Position numbers and translations under genes: made by a program. Shown here one piece after another: positions 17,047-25,138 of a stretch of DNA of 36,211 nucleotides. This DNA is from Chloroflexota bacterium (lineage in GTDB: Bacteria > Chloroflexota > Anaerolineae > Caldilineales > Caldilineaceae). Each line of letters starts with the position of its first letter. Position 1 is the stretch's first letter. The stretch lies in assembly GCA_003577005.1 (NCBI GenBank), contig QEUW01000030.1:1-36211 (forward strand), written 5' to 3'. The notes under the pieces are model-generated. The model was not told where the DNA came from. It made no database searches and saw only the letters and a program-made list of their open reading frames with translations.

Positions 17047-17250
17047 ATGTCGCATAAGGTTGTCGTCATTGGGGCTGGCATCGGTAGGTTAACCACTGCC
17101 GCGCTGTTGGCTCGTCAGGGGCTGGATGTTATAGTCCTGGATCAGTAAATCATTGAACCCAGGCTCCGGTTGAGCAAAGGGTAGGCCGGCAGATTTCAAA
17201 AAGCGAACGGGCTGCGATACAATAGAGCCCAATTTGTATACCACTTGTGG
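17047..17250 (+). pseudogene. Broken FAD-dependent oxidoreductase start, probable crtI relic
   Basis: From ATG 17047 the frame reads MSHKVVVIGAGIGRLTTAAL and LLARQGLDVIVLDQ, then stops at TAA 17146-17148 after 33 codons. This is the dinucleotide-binding beta-alpha-beta start (GxGxxG) of phytoene desaturase-like oxidoreductases. Reading on past the stop gives I-I-E-P, a second stop, then AGRFQKANGLRYNRAQ, which resembles the CrtI segment AGTF-x-GYRFDAGA. About 65 codons of resemblance remain before the lactate dehydrogenase upstream region begins; the remaining roughly 430 codons are gone. One Gly of the usual GAGIGGL is Arg. Location next to crtB and carH supports a desaturase origin, but the identity past the first stop is an inference. 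Confidence 0.6.
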
Positions 17251-17312
17251 GCAGCGTCAGAATCCTACAAATCAAACAAAATCTATAACCAAAATCTGCA
17301 ACCGGGTGAACG

Positions 17313-18284
17313 ATGACAATGATCAGACAGGGGAGCCCCGTTGGGAAGGTGGGCATTGTCGGCACTGGATTTGTTGGTTCGACGGCGGCGTACGCCATGG
17401 TGTTACGCGGCGTCGGCCGCGAGATCGTGTTGGTAGACCTCAACCATGCACGCGCCGAAGCGGAGGCCGATGACATCCGCCATGCCGTTCCCTTTGCCTA
17501 TCCGGTCAATGTCCACGCTGGGGAGTACGCTGACCTGGCCGGTTGCCGTGCCGTCGTGGTTGCCGCGGGGGTCAACCAGCGACCGGGGGAGACACGTCTG
17601 CAGTTGCTGGAACGCAACGCAGCCGTCTTTCGCCAGGTGGTGCCTTCGATTCTGGCCCACGCACCCGACGCCCTGCTCCTGGTAGCCACCAACCCGGTCG
17701 ATGTGATGACCCACTACACAGCGCAACTGGCTGGGGAAGAGGGTATTCCATCCAGCCGGGTGCTTGGTTCGGGCACCACATTGGATACGGCCCGTTTTCG
17801 CACCTTGTTGAGCCGCCATCTGGGGGTCGATGCGCAACATATTCACGCCTATGTCATTGGCGAGCACGGTGATTCGGAGGTACTCGCCTGGTCGCAAGTT
17901 GCGGTAGGTGGCATGCCGCTTGATGATTTCTGCCGGCAGCAACAGCTTGTGCTGGATGACGAAGCCCGCCAGCAGATCGACCAGAGGGTCCGCCGGGCGG
18001 CATACACGATTATCGCGGGCAAAGGGGCGACCTATTACGGGGTTGGCGCTGCACTAGCTCGCATCGTCGATGTGATTCTTCGCAACCAACGGTCGATCCT
18101 CACGGTCTGTACACCGGTGCCTCGCGTATTGGGTGTGAATGATATAACGATCTCGCTTCCCAACCTGCTCAGCGGTGACGGGGTCGTCAGCACCTTTTTG
18201 CAACCGCTCCGGGCAGATGAGGAACAAGCGCTGCTTGCCAGTGTAAAAGTGGTGAAGGAAGCGATCGACTGTATTTGCTATTAG
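17313..18284 (+). CDS. ldh: L-lactate dehydrogenase
   Basis: Interconverts pyruvate and L-lactate with NADH in the cytoplasm. 323 residues, usual family length. NAD site GTGFVG (17-22) with D42 closing the second strand; specificity loop VNQRPGETR with Q89, which marks lactate rather than malate dehydrogenase (the latter has Arg there); catalytic pair D158 in TTLDTARF with R161, and H185 in IGEHGDSEV; later [14 protein letters not shown], the substrate Thr/Ile region typical of LDH. Start is ATG 17313 or ATG 17319; only a weak GGTGA is upstream. It lies directly behind the crtI relic and seems to be transcribed singly. Confidence 0.93.
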   Translation: MTMIRQGSPVGKVGIVGTGFVGSTAAYAMVLRGVGREIVLVDLNHARAEAEADDIRHAVPFAYPVNVHAGEYADLAGCRAVVVAAGVNQRPGETRLQLLERNAAVFRQVVPSILAHAPDALLLVATNPVDVMTHYTAQLAGEEGIPSSRVLGSGTTLDTARFRTLLSRHLGVDAQHIHAYVIGEHGDSEVLAWSQVAVGGMPLDDFCRQQQLVLDDEARQQIDQRVRRAAYTIIAGKGATYYGVGAALARIVDVILRNQRSILTVCTPVPRVLGVNDITISLPNLLSGDGVVSTFLQPLRADEEQALLASVKVVKEAIDCICY

Positions 18285-18424
18285 CGCCAGCCTCCGGCCT
18301 GTTGATGATTGGGTGCGGCGTTTTCTCCTGGCTGGTTTAGATGTGCTGTAAGATTGCGACTGAGAGGCGTAACAGGATCAATTTGCACAGCGCATATTCG
18401 CTTAAAAATCAGCAAAAACTACGA

Positions 18425-18453
18425 TTTTGTTCTCCCAAATTTCCTGGTAAAAT
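18425..18453 (+). promoter_or_regulatory. Extended -10 promoter before the unknown 235-residue gene
   Basis: TTTTGT (18425-18430), 17 bases, then TGG-TAAAAT with the -10 at 18448-18453. The 18285-18595 interval holds nothing else recognisable. Confidence 0.45.
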
Positions 18454-18595
18454 AGTCTAATAAGTAGACATCTGTTCTGCTTATGGTTCATACCACGGTT
18501 GTGGCGCTGCCAGGCCGGATTGCGTCTGAGCAAGAGATACAATCAACCTGGCGCCGTCGAAACTGGTTGTAACGGTACGTGTCTAGGAGGTATTT

Positions 18596-19303
18596 GTGGA
18601 CGAGCAATCGGGAGTTTATAAGTTTGCCAGTATCGGCGAACTGGCCGAGACGACGACGCAGATGCTGTCGCTGGGGCTTCAGTACAAGACCAGGCTCAGC
18701 GGCCGGGCGCCGGTATCCCGGCAGAGTGGTCTGGAGCGGATGGAGCAAATCGTCCTACAACAGGCCCGCGACTATCTTTCTGAGGTACGTGAGGGGTTTG
18801 TCCTGAGCGTCCGCACCACTCGGGTGGAAAGCGAGGCCGAACTACACTTTCTGCTCGAACGGGTCCTGCTCGACTGGAAGGCACTGAGCCAAGAGCTAGG
18901 GCTGGCATCCGAGGGACCTGAGCAGGAGCAGACGGATGATGCGCCGCGCAGACTAGAGCGAGTCCGCCAGCAGTTGTTGGCTTATAGCATGGCCGCGGTG
19001 GCGCTGGGTTATTTGCCCCACTTGCCGGCTGAGCAAATTACCTTTCCCTACAGCTACAGCAATCCGCCCACCTATTCAGATATCCTCTCGCCCGACAGCG
19101 CCGGCGAGATGCTCTGGCGCATCGAGGAGTTAGAGCAGATGCTCTGGCAGTTGATGGCTGGCGACCTGCAAGGATTGGTCGAACGGCGTTACGGGGCACT
19201 ACGCCGGACCTATGGCTTTTTTGAGACCAGTGCCCTGCTAGCCAATCGCGAGGCTGAACGCTTCGGCGTCAAGAAACGCCAAAAGCGGCTCGCGCTCCTG
19301 TGA
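18596..19303 (+). CDS. Unknown helical protein
   Basis: 235 residues, no family recognised. GTG start with a strong AGGAGG about eight bases upstream. The protein is mostly helical and acidic: residues 40-110 hold MEQIVLQQARDYLSEVREGFV and LLERVLLDWKALSQELG; residues 110-160 have LERVRQQLLAYSMAAVALG; the end has LWRIEELEQMLWQLMAGDLQ and a basic tail (VKKRQKRLALL). No membrane segment, no catalytic motif. It precedes the two ABC-2 permease genes by 66 bases and could be cotranscribed with them, but it lacks Walker motifs and so is not the missing ATPase. Confidence 0.65.
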   Translation: MDEQSGVYKFASIGELAETTTQMLSLGLQYKTRLSGRAPVSRQSGLERMEQIVLQQARDYLSEVREGFVLSVRTTRVESEAELHFLLERVLLDWKALSQELGLASEGPEQEQTDDAPRRLERVRQQLLAYSMAAVALGYLPHLPAEQITFPYSYSNPPTYSDILSPDSAGEMLWRIEELEQMLWQLMAGDLQGLVERRYGALRRTYGFFETSALLANREAERFGVKKRQKRLALL

Positions 19304-19369
19304 CAGCTTTTGACGGTGGGGGGATAGCTACGTCCACCACCCACCGTCTATTGTCCCTCATCTACACCC

Positions 19370-20173
19370 ATGCCTGCGCTCGCCGAAATCTACTGGGTAC
19401 AATTCAAGACACAACTTGCGGTCCAGTTCCAGTACCGGGTCGCCATGTTTATCTGGCTGCTGGGGCGCATCATCGAGCCGGTGATGTATCTGGTGGTATG
19501 GGCAACGGTTGCGCGCTCCCAAGGGGGCTCGGTGGGTGATTTTTCGGTAGCCGACCTCGCCGCCTACTATATCGCCTTTATGGTGGTCAACCAATTGACC
19601 TTCACCTGGATCATGTGGGAGTACGAGTACTATATCAAAGAGGGAACGCTGGCGGGTCTGTTGCTGCGACCGATCCACCCGATCCACCGGGATATTGCCG
19701 ACAACCTGGCCTACAAGGTGTTGACGACGGGAGCTATGTTACCAGTCATAGCCTTGCTGGTAGTCGCCTTCCGGCCAGCTTTCAACTTTCAGTGGTGGGC
19801 GCTCCTGGCCTTTGTTCCCGCGCTGATCCTGGCCTATCTGTTGCGTTTTCTGTTGGAATGGACGCTGGCGATGGCAGCGTTTTGGACAACGCGCACCAGC
19901 GCGCTCAACCAGGCCTATATGACCACCATGTTCTTTCTCGCCGGGCGTCTGGCCCCGCTCGACCTCTTTCCGGCTTTTGTGCAGACGTTGGCGACGGTCT
20001 TGCCTTTCCGCTGGATGGTCTATTTCCCCGTGGAGTTGTTGCTGGGGCGTCTGACCGTCCAGGCGGCGCTGGCCGGCCTTGGGATGCAGGCGCTCTGGCT
20101 GGGCATCATCCTGGTGCTGCTCAACCTCGTCTGGCGCGCAGGGGTACGCCAATTTTCCGCCGTGGGCTCGTGA
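19370..20173 (+). CDS. ABC-2 type permease (DUF990-like), first of a pair
   Basis: 267 residues with about six membrane helices (for example MFIWLLGRIIEPVMYLVVWATVA, ALLAFVPALILAYLLRFLLEW). The N-terminal AEIYWVQFKTQLAVQFQYR and the LLLRPIHPIHRDIADNLAYK loop are typical of the DUF990 branch of ABC-2 export permeases. Such genes are normally in the order ATPase, permease, permease, and the pair makes the membrane channel. The second permease follows after 65 bases; no ATPase gene is in the window. Substrate unknown; export of a lipid-like or drug-like compound is only a general expectation. Start is the ATG at 19370. Confidence 0.85.
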   Translation: MPALAEIYWVQFKTQLAVQFQYRVAMFIWLLGRIIEPVMYLVVWATVARSQGGSVGDFSVADLAAYYIAFMVVNQLTFTWIMWEYEYYIKEGTLAGLLLRPIHPIHRDIADNLAYKVLTTGAMLPVIALLVVAFRPAFNFQWWALLAFVPALILAYLLRFLLEWTLAMAAFWTTRTSALNQAYMTTMFFLAGRLAPLDLFPAFVQTLATVLPFRWMVYFPVELLLGRLTVQAALAGLGMQALWLGIILVLLNLVWRAGVRQFSAVGS

Positions 20174-20238
20174 AAGGGTAGAGGGGCAGCGGGGAGTTTT
20201 CCGCCACACCCACTCTCTGTCCACTGATCGACAAAAGT

Positions 20239-21024
20239 ATGCACTATCTTCATCTGATCTATACCTTTATCCGCCTGGGAGTACTAAATGAATTCCAGTA
20301 TCGGGCGAACTTTTGGGTCAACCTGCTGCAGTCGGTGCTGACGGTTGCGATGTCGCTGGGTGGATTGGCGGTGGTCTTCCAACATACGGATGTACTTGCC
20401 GGCTGGCAGCCGATGGAACTGGTTGCGCTGGTTGGCGTCTACTACATCATGGCTGGCGTCATCGGTGCGGTGATCCAGCCGAGTATGGAACTTTTCTTGC
20501 AAGATGTGCGCCAGGGGACGCTTGATTTTGTGCTCACCAAGCCCGAAGACAGCCAGTTGCTGGTCAGCATTCGCCGCGTCTCGATTTGGGGATTTATCAC
20601 TGTCTTGCTGGGTGGAACGATCCTGGGGATGGCGCTTGTGTGGCTCGCCGGAGCCATCTCTGTTGGTCAGATCGGCGGCTTTGTCCTGGCGTTGGCCGCC
20701 GGGGTCATCATCGTCTATAGCTTTTGGCTTATCCTTGCTACACTGGCCTTTTGGTTTATCAAGATCGAGAACATCCTGGTCATCTTCGATAGCATGTACC
20801 AGGCTGGGCGCTGGCCGGTCAACATCTATCCTCCCTTTCTCCGCGCCATTCTCACCTTTCTCGTCCCAATTGCCTTTGCTGTGACTGTACCGGCGGAGGC
20901 TGCGGTGGGCCGGCTTAGCCTGGTCACCCTGGTCAGCGCTGTGGGCTTGGCGGTCGCCATTTTTGCCGCGGCGCGCTGGTTCTGGTTTTTTGGCATCCGC
21001 CACTATTCGGGCGCCTCGGCTTGA
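20239..21024 (+). CDS. ABC-2 type permease (DUF990-like), second of a pair
   Basis: 261 residues, about six membrane helices. Starts YLHLIYTFIRLGVLNEFQYR, then VALVGVYYIMAGVIGAVIQP, a cytoplasmic loop with QDVRQGTLDFVLTKPEDSQL that matches the RPIHP loop of its partner in position, then FVLALAAGVIIVYSFWLILA and a final helix before RWFWFFGIRHYSGASA. The YSG-A end is common in this family and in the partner (RQFSAVGS). The two proteins would form a heterodimeric channel driven by a separate ATP-binding subunit that is not present here. Confidence 0.85.
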   Translation: MHYLHLIYTFIRLGVLNEFQYRANFWVNLLQSVLTVAMSLGGLAVVFQHTDVLAGWQPMELVALVGVYYIMAGVIGAVIQPSMELFLQDVRQGTLDFVLTKPEDSQLLVSIRRVSIWGFITVLLGGTILGMALVWLAGAISVGQIGGFVLALAAGVIIVYSFWLILATLAFWFIKIENILVIFDSMYQAGRWPVNIYPPFLRAILTFLVPIAFAVTVPAEAAVGRLSLVTLVSAVGLAVAIFAAARWFWFFGIRHYSGASA

Positions 21025-21125
21025 GACAACCAGATCCTGTCATGAAAATCTGGCTTTGCCAATTCCCCAGCAGGTGCGCTATCATAGAGACACCATTACC
21101 CGTTTGAGTGGAAAGGAAGTTGCAC

Positions 21126-21995
21126 GTGGCAGAGCGATTGCCCGGCAAAGTTGCCGTCGTCACCGGCGCGGGGCAGGGCATCGGCAAAGGGATCGCACTG
21201 CGGCTGGCGCGCGAGGGCGCCCGCGTCGTCGTAGCCGAGCGCAGCCCGGCAACGGCAGCAGAGACGGCCGGCGAGATCACCGCATCGGGGCAGGAGGCAC
21301 TGGCCTACCCGCTCGATATTGCCGAACCCAGCGCCACCCAAAAGATGGTTGCGGATGTCGTTGCTGCGTTCGGCCGCATCGACATCCTGGTCAACAACGC
21401 TGGCCGGGTGCAGACCAAGCCGATGATGGAACTGACCGAGGAAGATTGGGATGGCATTCTCGATGTCAACCAGCGCGGCATGTTCTTCTGTCTCCAGGCA
21501 GTTGCGGCACAGATGATTCGGCAGATCCCGGAGGAAGTGCGGGCGAGGATGGGGCTGGCTGATGTGGTTGCGGTCAAAGCGCCGCAGCCGCAGACCCCCG
21601 GTACGTTGCAAAACAACGGCAAGATTGTCAATCTTTCGTCGATCGCTGGCCGCCGGGGCCGTCCGCTGCAAACACACTATGCCGCCAGCAAGGCGGCGGT
21701 GATCAGCGTCACCCAATCGGCCGCGCTGGCGCTGGCGCCGTACAACATCACTGTCAATGCCGTCTGCCCTGGCGTTGTGCCCACCCCGATGTGGCAACAG
21801 ATCGATGCGGACCGGGGTCGGCTCTTTGGCTCGCAGCCAGGCGAGGCGATGGCCGCCTTTATCAATACCGTGCCGCTCAAACGCGCCGCCACGCCGGAGG
21901 ACATCGCCGGCGCCGTGGCCTTTTTCTGTTCTGCTGATGCCGACTATATTACAGGACAGGCGTTGAATGTGGATGGTGGCTACGAGATGGATTGA
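21126..21995 (+). CDS. SDR-family oxidoreductase with an inserted loop
   Basis: A classical short-chain dehydrogenase of about 289 residues. TGAGQGIG (13-20) binds the cofactor, DIA near 64 is the usual acidic turn, NNAG (90-93), NLSSIAG with the catalytic serine, Y185-AAS-K189, and the end TGQALNVDGGYEMD is typical of polyol/3-oxoacyl-type SDRs. Residues about 133-164 (RQIPEEVRARMGLADVV and following) form an insertion of about 30 residues before strand five, where most relatives have a short turn. GTG 21126 is preferred over GTG 21108 because AAGGAAG lies seven bases before it. Substrate unknown (sugar alcohol or hydroxyacid likely). Transcribed towards the Rpn-like gene. Confidence 0.85.
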   Translation: MAERLPGKVAVVTGAGQGIGKGIALRLAREGARVVVAERSPATAAETAGEITASGQEALAYPLDIAEPSATQKMVADVVAAFGRIDILVNNAGRVQTKPMMELTEEDWDGILDVNQRGMFFCLQAVAAQMIRQIPEEVRARMGLADVVAVKAPQPQTPGTLQNNGKIVNLSSIAGRRGRPLQTHYAASKAAVISVTQSAALALAPYNITVNAVCPGVVPTPMWQQIDADRGRLFGSQPGEAMAAFINTVPLKRAATPEDIAGAVAFFCSADADYITGQALNVDGGYEMD

Positions 21996-22033
21996 CCGCA
22001 ATCAGAGGATGATCGAGGAGGCGAGTGTAATTC

Positions 22034-23023
22034 ATGCCGGATACGGATGGCCCACTCAAGCGGCTGCTGGAAACGTCAGCCGCTGACTTTGCCGAGTGGC
22101 TCCTCGGTGCAGAAGTTCGCGAGATCCAAGCCATCAACGTGGAGCGACCTGCCGACGCTGTTCGCGTCGACCAACTTTTTCGGGTGACGCTGGCAAGCGG
22201 CAAGCAAACGTTGTTCCATATCGAGTTTCAAGGCCGAAGTTCGCACCGGCCCGTCAAGTGGCGGATGCTCGAATACATGTCCCGTCTGGCCGATGCTGAG
22301 CCGGAGCTTGGCTTGTTTAGCGTTGTGTTTTACGTTGGTCGTGGCGCTGGCGCAAACGACACCGGCGAGCATCAGGTGAGTGCACCGGATGGCTCAGCCA
22401 GCCTGAAATGGAAATACCGGGTTGTGCATCTCTGGAGGATGTCGCCGGATGAGCTACTTGCACTCAACCGGCCTGGGCTGTTGCCGCTCTTCGGCCAGAC
22501 TCACATTGTAAGGCCGGAAACTGTGACACCGGCAATCGTTGACCGTTTGCACCGTGTCGAGGACCGGCGGCTGCAAGAAAGGCTGTTCGCCAGTCTACTG
22601 GCATTGACCGAAGATGAGGAGATTCTCGCTATGGTCGAAAAATTGAGCGAACTTGATGAGCTGCTGCTTGATACACCTTATCTGCGACGGCTACGCGAGA
22701 GAGCACTACAGGAAGGTCGCGCTGAAGGTCGCGCTGAAGGTCGCGCTGAAGGTCGCGCTGAAGGTCGCGCTGAAGGTCGCGCTGAAGCGCGTCGGCAAGA
22801 TATTCTTGATACTTTGGTTTGGCGCCTCAACCCGCCGGTGACACTCTATCGCACTGTTGAAAAAGCATTAGCAGCGGTAGAGGATGAGGCGAAATTAGAA
22901 CGATTGTTTGCTGTCGCTGTGCGCGCCGAATCGATGGACGACATCGTAGCAGCTCTCCAGGGGGAAGAAATCTCTTTCCCCTCTGATGCAGAACCCAGGA
23001 CCCCCACCAGGGGGCAGCCGTGA
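22034..23023 (+). CDS. Rpn/YhgA-like PD-(D/E)XK nuclease-fold protein with EGRA repeats
   Basis: 329 residues of the family of putative recombination-promoting nucleases and related DUF4351-type proteins. The nuclease core is RVDQLFRV (D46) followed by TLFHIEFQG (E64-x-Q66), an E-x-Q form of the PD-(D/E)XK site, then RMLEYMSRL. The middle is helical and ends in LRERALQ followed by six perfect EGRA units and EARRQ, which would form a charged helix. The C-terminal helices ([24 protein letters not shown]) resemble the end domain of these proteins. Its stop overlaps the NUDIX start by four bases (GTGA). Function of the family is poorly known; DNA cleavage is inferred from the fold. Confidence 0.78.
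   Translation: MPDTDGPLKRLLETSAADFAEWLLGAEVREIQAINVERPADAVRVDQLFRVTLASGKQTLFHIEFQGRSSHRPVKWRMLEYMSRLADAEPELGLFSVVFYVGRGAGANDTGEHQVSAPDGSASLKWKYRVVHLWRMSPDELLALNRPGLLPLFGQTHIVRPETVTPAIVDRLHRVEDRRLQERLFASLLALTEDEEILAMVEKLSELDELLLDTPYLRRLRERALQEGRAEGRAEGRAEGRAEGRAEGRAEARRQDILDTLVWRLNPPVTLYRTVEKALAAVEDEAKLERLFAVAVRAESMDDIVAALQGEEISFPSDAEPRTPTRGQP
22712..22783 (+). repeat. Six perfect 12-base tandem repeats
   Basis: GAAGGTCGCGCT repeated exactly six times, coding EGRA. The 12-base unit keeps the frame when copies change. Perfect identity of all six suggests recent expansion. Confidence 0.95.
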
Positions 23024-23676
23024 CGCCTTCCCAGCAGCTTGCTCTGTGGGCAGATAAGCTGCGCGATCTCTCGGCGCTAGGTCTCCGCTATGCCGAACAC
23101 ATTTACGAACGAGATCGGTGGACCCAGGTGCAGACGCTGGCGCTCGAAATGCTCACAGCCACCACCGGGAATGAGTTCGAGACATTGGAGCCGCTGCGGG
23201 CGACGGTCTTTACGCATGCGACACCCTTTTCCGTGGGTGACGCTGCAATCATTGACGAGGATGGGCGCATTCTGTTGATCCGGCGAGCTGACAACGGGTT
23301 GTGGGCTATGCCTGGCGGCGGTTTCGAGGTGGGCGAAACCCCGGCTGAAGGCGCTGTACGCGAAGCATTCGAGGAGACCGGCGTCCGTTGCCGTCCGCTC
23401 GCGTTGGTTGGGGTCTTTGATTCTCGCCTCTGTGGCACGGTCAGCCAGCATCATCTTTACCAGTTTGTCTTTTTGTGTCGGCCAGAAGCAGGTGTCGAAC
23501 CGGTAGAGCCGTCGCATCCCAATGAGGTCAAAGGGATGGCCTGGTTTGCCGAAGACAATTTGCCGGACGATCTCGATCCTGGCCACGCGCTCCGAATCCC
23601 TGTGGCGTTTCAAGTGTGGCGCGGCGAACGCCCCGCCTACTTCGACGATTCGACGGGTCGCAACCACCATTTGTAA
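23020..23676 (+). CDS. NUDIX hydrolase with N-terminal helper domain
   Basis: 218 residues. Residues 1-60 form the helical N-terminal domain ([28 protein letters not shown]) seen in NUDIX enzymes that cleave nucleoside diphosphates linked to another group (such as ADP-ribose or NDP-sugars). The NUDIX box is complete: G100, five residues, E106, seven residues, then REAFEETGV to V122 (GX5EX7REUXEEXGU). [18 protein letters not shown] links the two domains. GTG start overlaps the stop of the Rpn-like gene, so the two are coupled. Exact substrate is not evident; an ADP-ribose-type substrate would match the ADP-ribosylglycohydrolase at 7.5 kb, but that is speculation. Confidence 0.9.
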   Translation: MTPSQQLALWADKLRDLSALGLRYAEHIYERDRWTQVQTLALEMLTATTGNEFETLEPLRATVFTHATPFSVGDAAIIDEDGRILLIRRADNGLWAMPGGGFEVGETPAEGAVREAFEETGVRCRPLALVGVFDSRLCGTVSQHHLYQFVFLCRPEAGVEPVEPSHPNEVKGMAWFAEDNLPDDLDPGHALRIPVAFQVWRGERPAYFDDSTGRNHHL

Positions 23677-23726
23677 CAAACCAAACAACCAGGCGCACAA
23701 AGAAAACGAAAGCGAACTTCGTAGTA

Positions 23727-25049
23727 ATGGCAACCGAGATCGTGATGCCCAACCTGGGCTTTGATGTGCAACAAGCGCGGCTCATCGAGTGGCTCAAACA
23801 GCCCGGTGACGCCGTACAAAAGGGCGAAGTGATCGCCATTGTCGAATCGGACAAAGCCAATGTCGAACTGGAGAGCATCGCCGCTGGCGTGCTCCTCGAA
23901 CAGTTCATAGAGCCAGGGGTCGAGACGCCGGTCGGCGCGGTGATTGCGCGAATTGGCGAACCAGCCGAACAACGCACACCCGCCCCGGCAACTCCAACCG
24001 CCGAGGAGGCGGCAGGCGTAGAGATCTCTCCCGTGGCGCGTAAGTTGGCGGCCGACCACGCCATCGATCTGGCTACCCTCACCGGAACCGGCCCCCGCGG
24101 GCGGATCACCCGTGAGGATGTCGAGGCGGCGGTCGCCCGCAAATCTGCGCCCTCACCCCTGCCAGCCGGGGTAGAGAGAGCAGGCACAGTGCGCGCCCTG
24201 CCAAAAGTACGCAAGGCCGCACGGATGGCCGGTGTCAAGCTGGCTGATGTGCCTGCCACCGGCCCCAACGGCATTATCACCCTGGCAGATTTGCACGCCT
24301 ACATGGCGCCAGCGGCTGCAACCAGCCGGGTGGAGCCGGTCGCACAAGAGGCGGAGACCCAATCTGCGCCGTCGCCTGAGGGCGCCCGCGCCCTTCCCCT
24401 CAGCCGCATCCGCCAGCTGATCGGCCAGCGCATGAGTGAGAGCAAACGCACAGCGCCCCACTTCTACGTCACCGGCGAATTTGACCTGGAGCAGGCGCTG
24501 TGCCGGCTGAAGACAATGCCGGACCCCCAGCCCGGTATCAACGATCTGGTCCAATACCTGGCCGTCCAGGCGTTGCGTAGGACGCCGGCGCTCAATGCCA
24601 TCCTCCAAGACGAGACGGTCTATCAGTTCGACACCATCAACCTGGCGCTTGCAGTCGCCCGGGATGAGGGGTTGATTACCCCGGTCTTGCGTGGCGCTGA
24701 GCGCTTCTCCCTCTCTGGTCTGGCGCAGGAGAGCCGCAAGCTGATCGAGCGCACCCGCGCCAACAGGCTGCAACTGGAGGATTTGCAGGGCGGCACCTTT
24801 ACCATCAGCAATCTCGGCGTCATTCGCCAGGTGGACCAATTTGTCGCCATCATCAACCCGCCGCAGGTGGCGATCCTGGCCGTAGGGACGGTCAAGCAAC
24901 GGCCCATCGTCATCGATGGCGGGTTGCACGTCCGCCATACCGTACATCTGACCCTTAGCGGCGACCACCGGGCGGTAGACGGCGTACATTTAGGCCAGTT
25001 TATGGCGGCGTTCCAGACGGAACTGGACAATTTCAGTCAAGAAAAATAG
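23727..25049 (+). CDS. pdhC: 2-oxoacid dehydrogenase E2 (dihydrolipoyl acyltransferase) with two subunit-binding domains
   Basis: Core of the pyruvate-type dehydrogenase complex, moving acetyl groups from E1 to CoA. 440 residues. Lipoyl domain 1-78 with the lipoyl-lysine K43 in VESDKANVELES; two peripheral subunit-binding domains, ISPVARKLAADHAI...GRITREDVEAAV (about 100-136) and PKVRKAARMAGV...GIITLADLHAYM (about 157-193); then the catalytic domain from RALPLSRIRQLIGQRM with the active-site H414-RAVDG motif near the end. A start at ATG 23727 begins the lipoyl domain exactly (MATEIVMPNLGFD), though the frame is open from 23616. Two subunit-binding domains are unusual for a bacterial E2. The E1 alpha gene follows after about 90 bases that hold repeats. 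Confidence 0.9.
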   Translation: MATEIVMPNLGFDVQQARLIEWLKQPGDAVQKGEVIAIVESDKANVELESIAAGVLLEQFIEPGVETPVGAVIARIGEPAEQRTPAPATPTAEEAAGVEISPVARKLAADHAIDLATLTGTGPRGRITREDVEAAVARKSAPSPLPAGVERAGTVRALPKVRKAARMAGVKLADVPATGPNGIITLADLHAYMAPAAATSRVEPVAQEAETQSAPSPEGARALPLSRIRQLIGQRMSESKRTAPHFYVTGEFDLEQALCRLKTMPDPQPGINDLVQYLAVQALRRTPALNAILQDETVYQFDTINLALAVARDEGLITPVLRGAERFSLSGLAQESRKLIERTRANRLQLEDLQGGTFTISNLGVIRQVDQFVAIINPPQVAILAVGTVKQRPIVIDGGLHVRHTVHLTLSGDHRAVDGVHLGQFMAAFQTELDNFSQEK

Positions 25050-25051
25050 AA

Positions 25052-25131
25052 CTATCCGCGGATAGGCGATTATGCCGGATAGAATCAATCATCTGCGTAA
25101 TCTGTGCAATCTGTGGATCAAAATCTGTGGA
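25052..25131. repeat. Palindrome and ATCTGTGNA repeats between E2 and E1 alpha
   Basis: CTATCCGCGGATAG at 25052-25065 is a perfect 14-base palindrome. ATCTGCGTA, ATCTGTGCA, ATCTGTGGA (25091-25117) and a last copy at 25123-25131 follow; the last copy supplies the GGAG before the E1 alpha start. Confidence 0.75.
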
Positions 25132-25138
25132 GAAGCAA

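Noticed and set aside
16536..17096. Minus-strand frame of 186 residues opposite the SRPBCC gene
   Set aside because: The plus-strand gene has clear family motifs and tight spacing to its neighbour; the minus frame has none.
17313..18284. Malate dehydrogenase call for the LDH gene
   Set aside because: The specificity residue is Gln (Q89 in NQRPGETR), as in lactate dehydrogenases; malate dehydrogenases have Arg.
18596..19303. The unknown gene as the missing ABC ATPase
   Set aside because: No Walker A, Walker B or ABC signature is present.
24153..24989. Minus-strand frame opposite the E2 gene
   Set aside because: No family-like pattern; the plus strand has all E2 domains.
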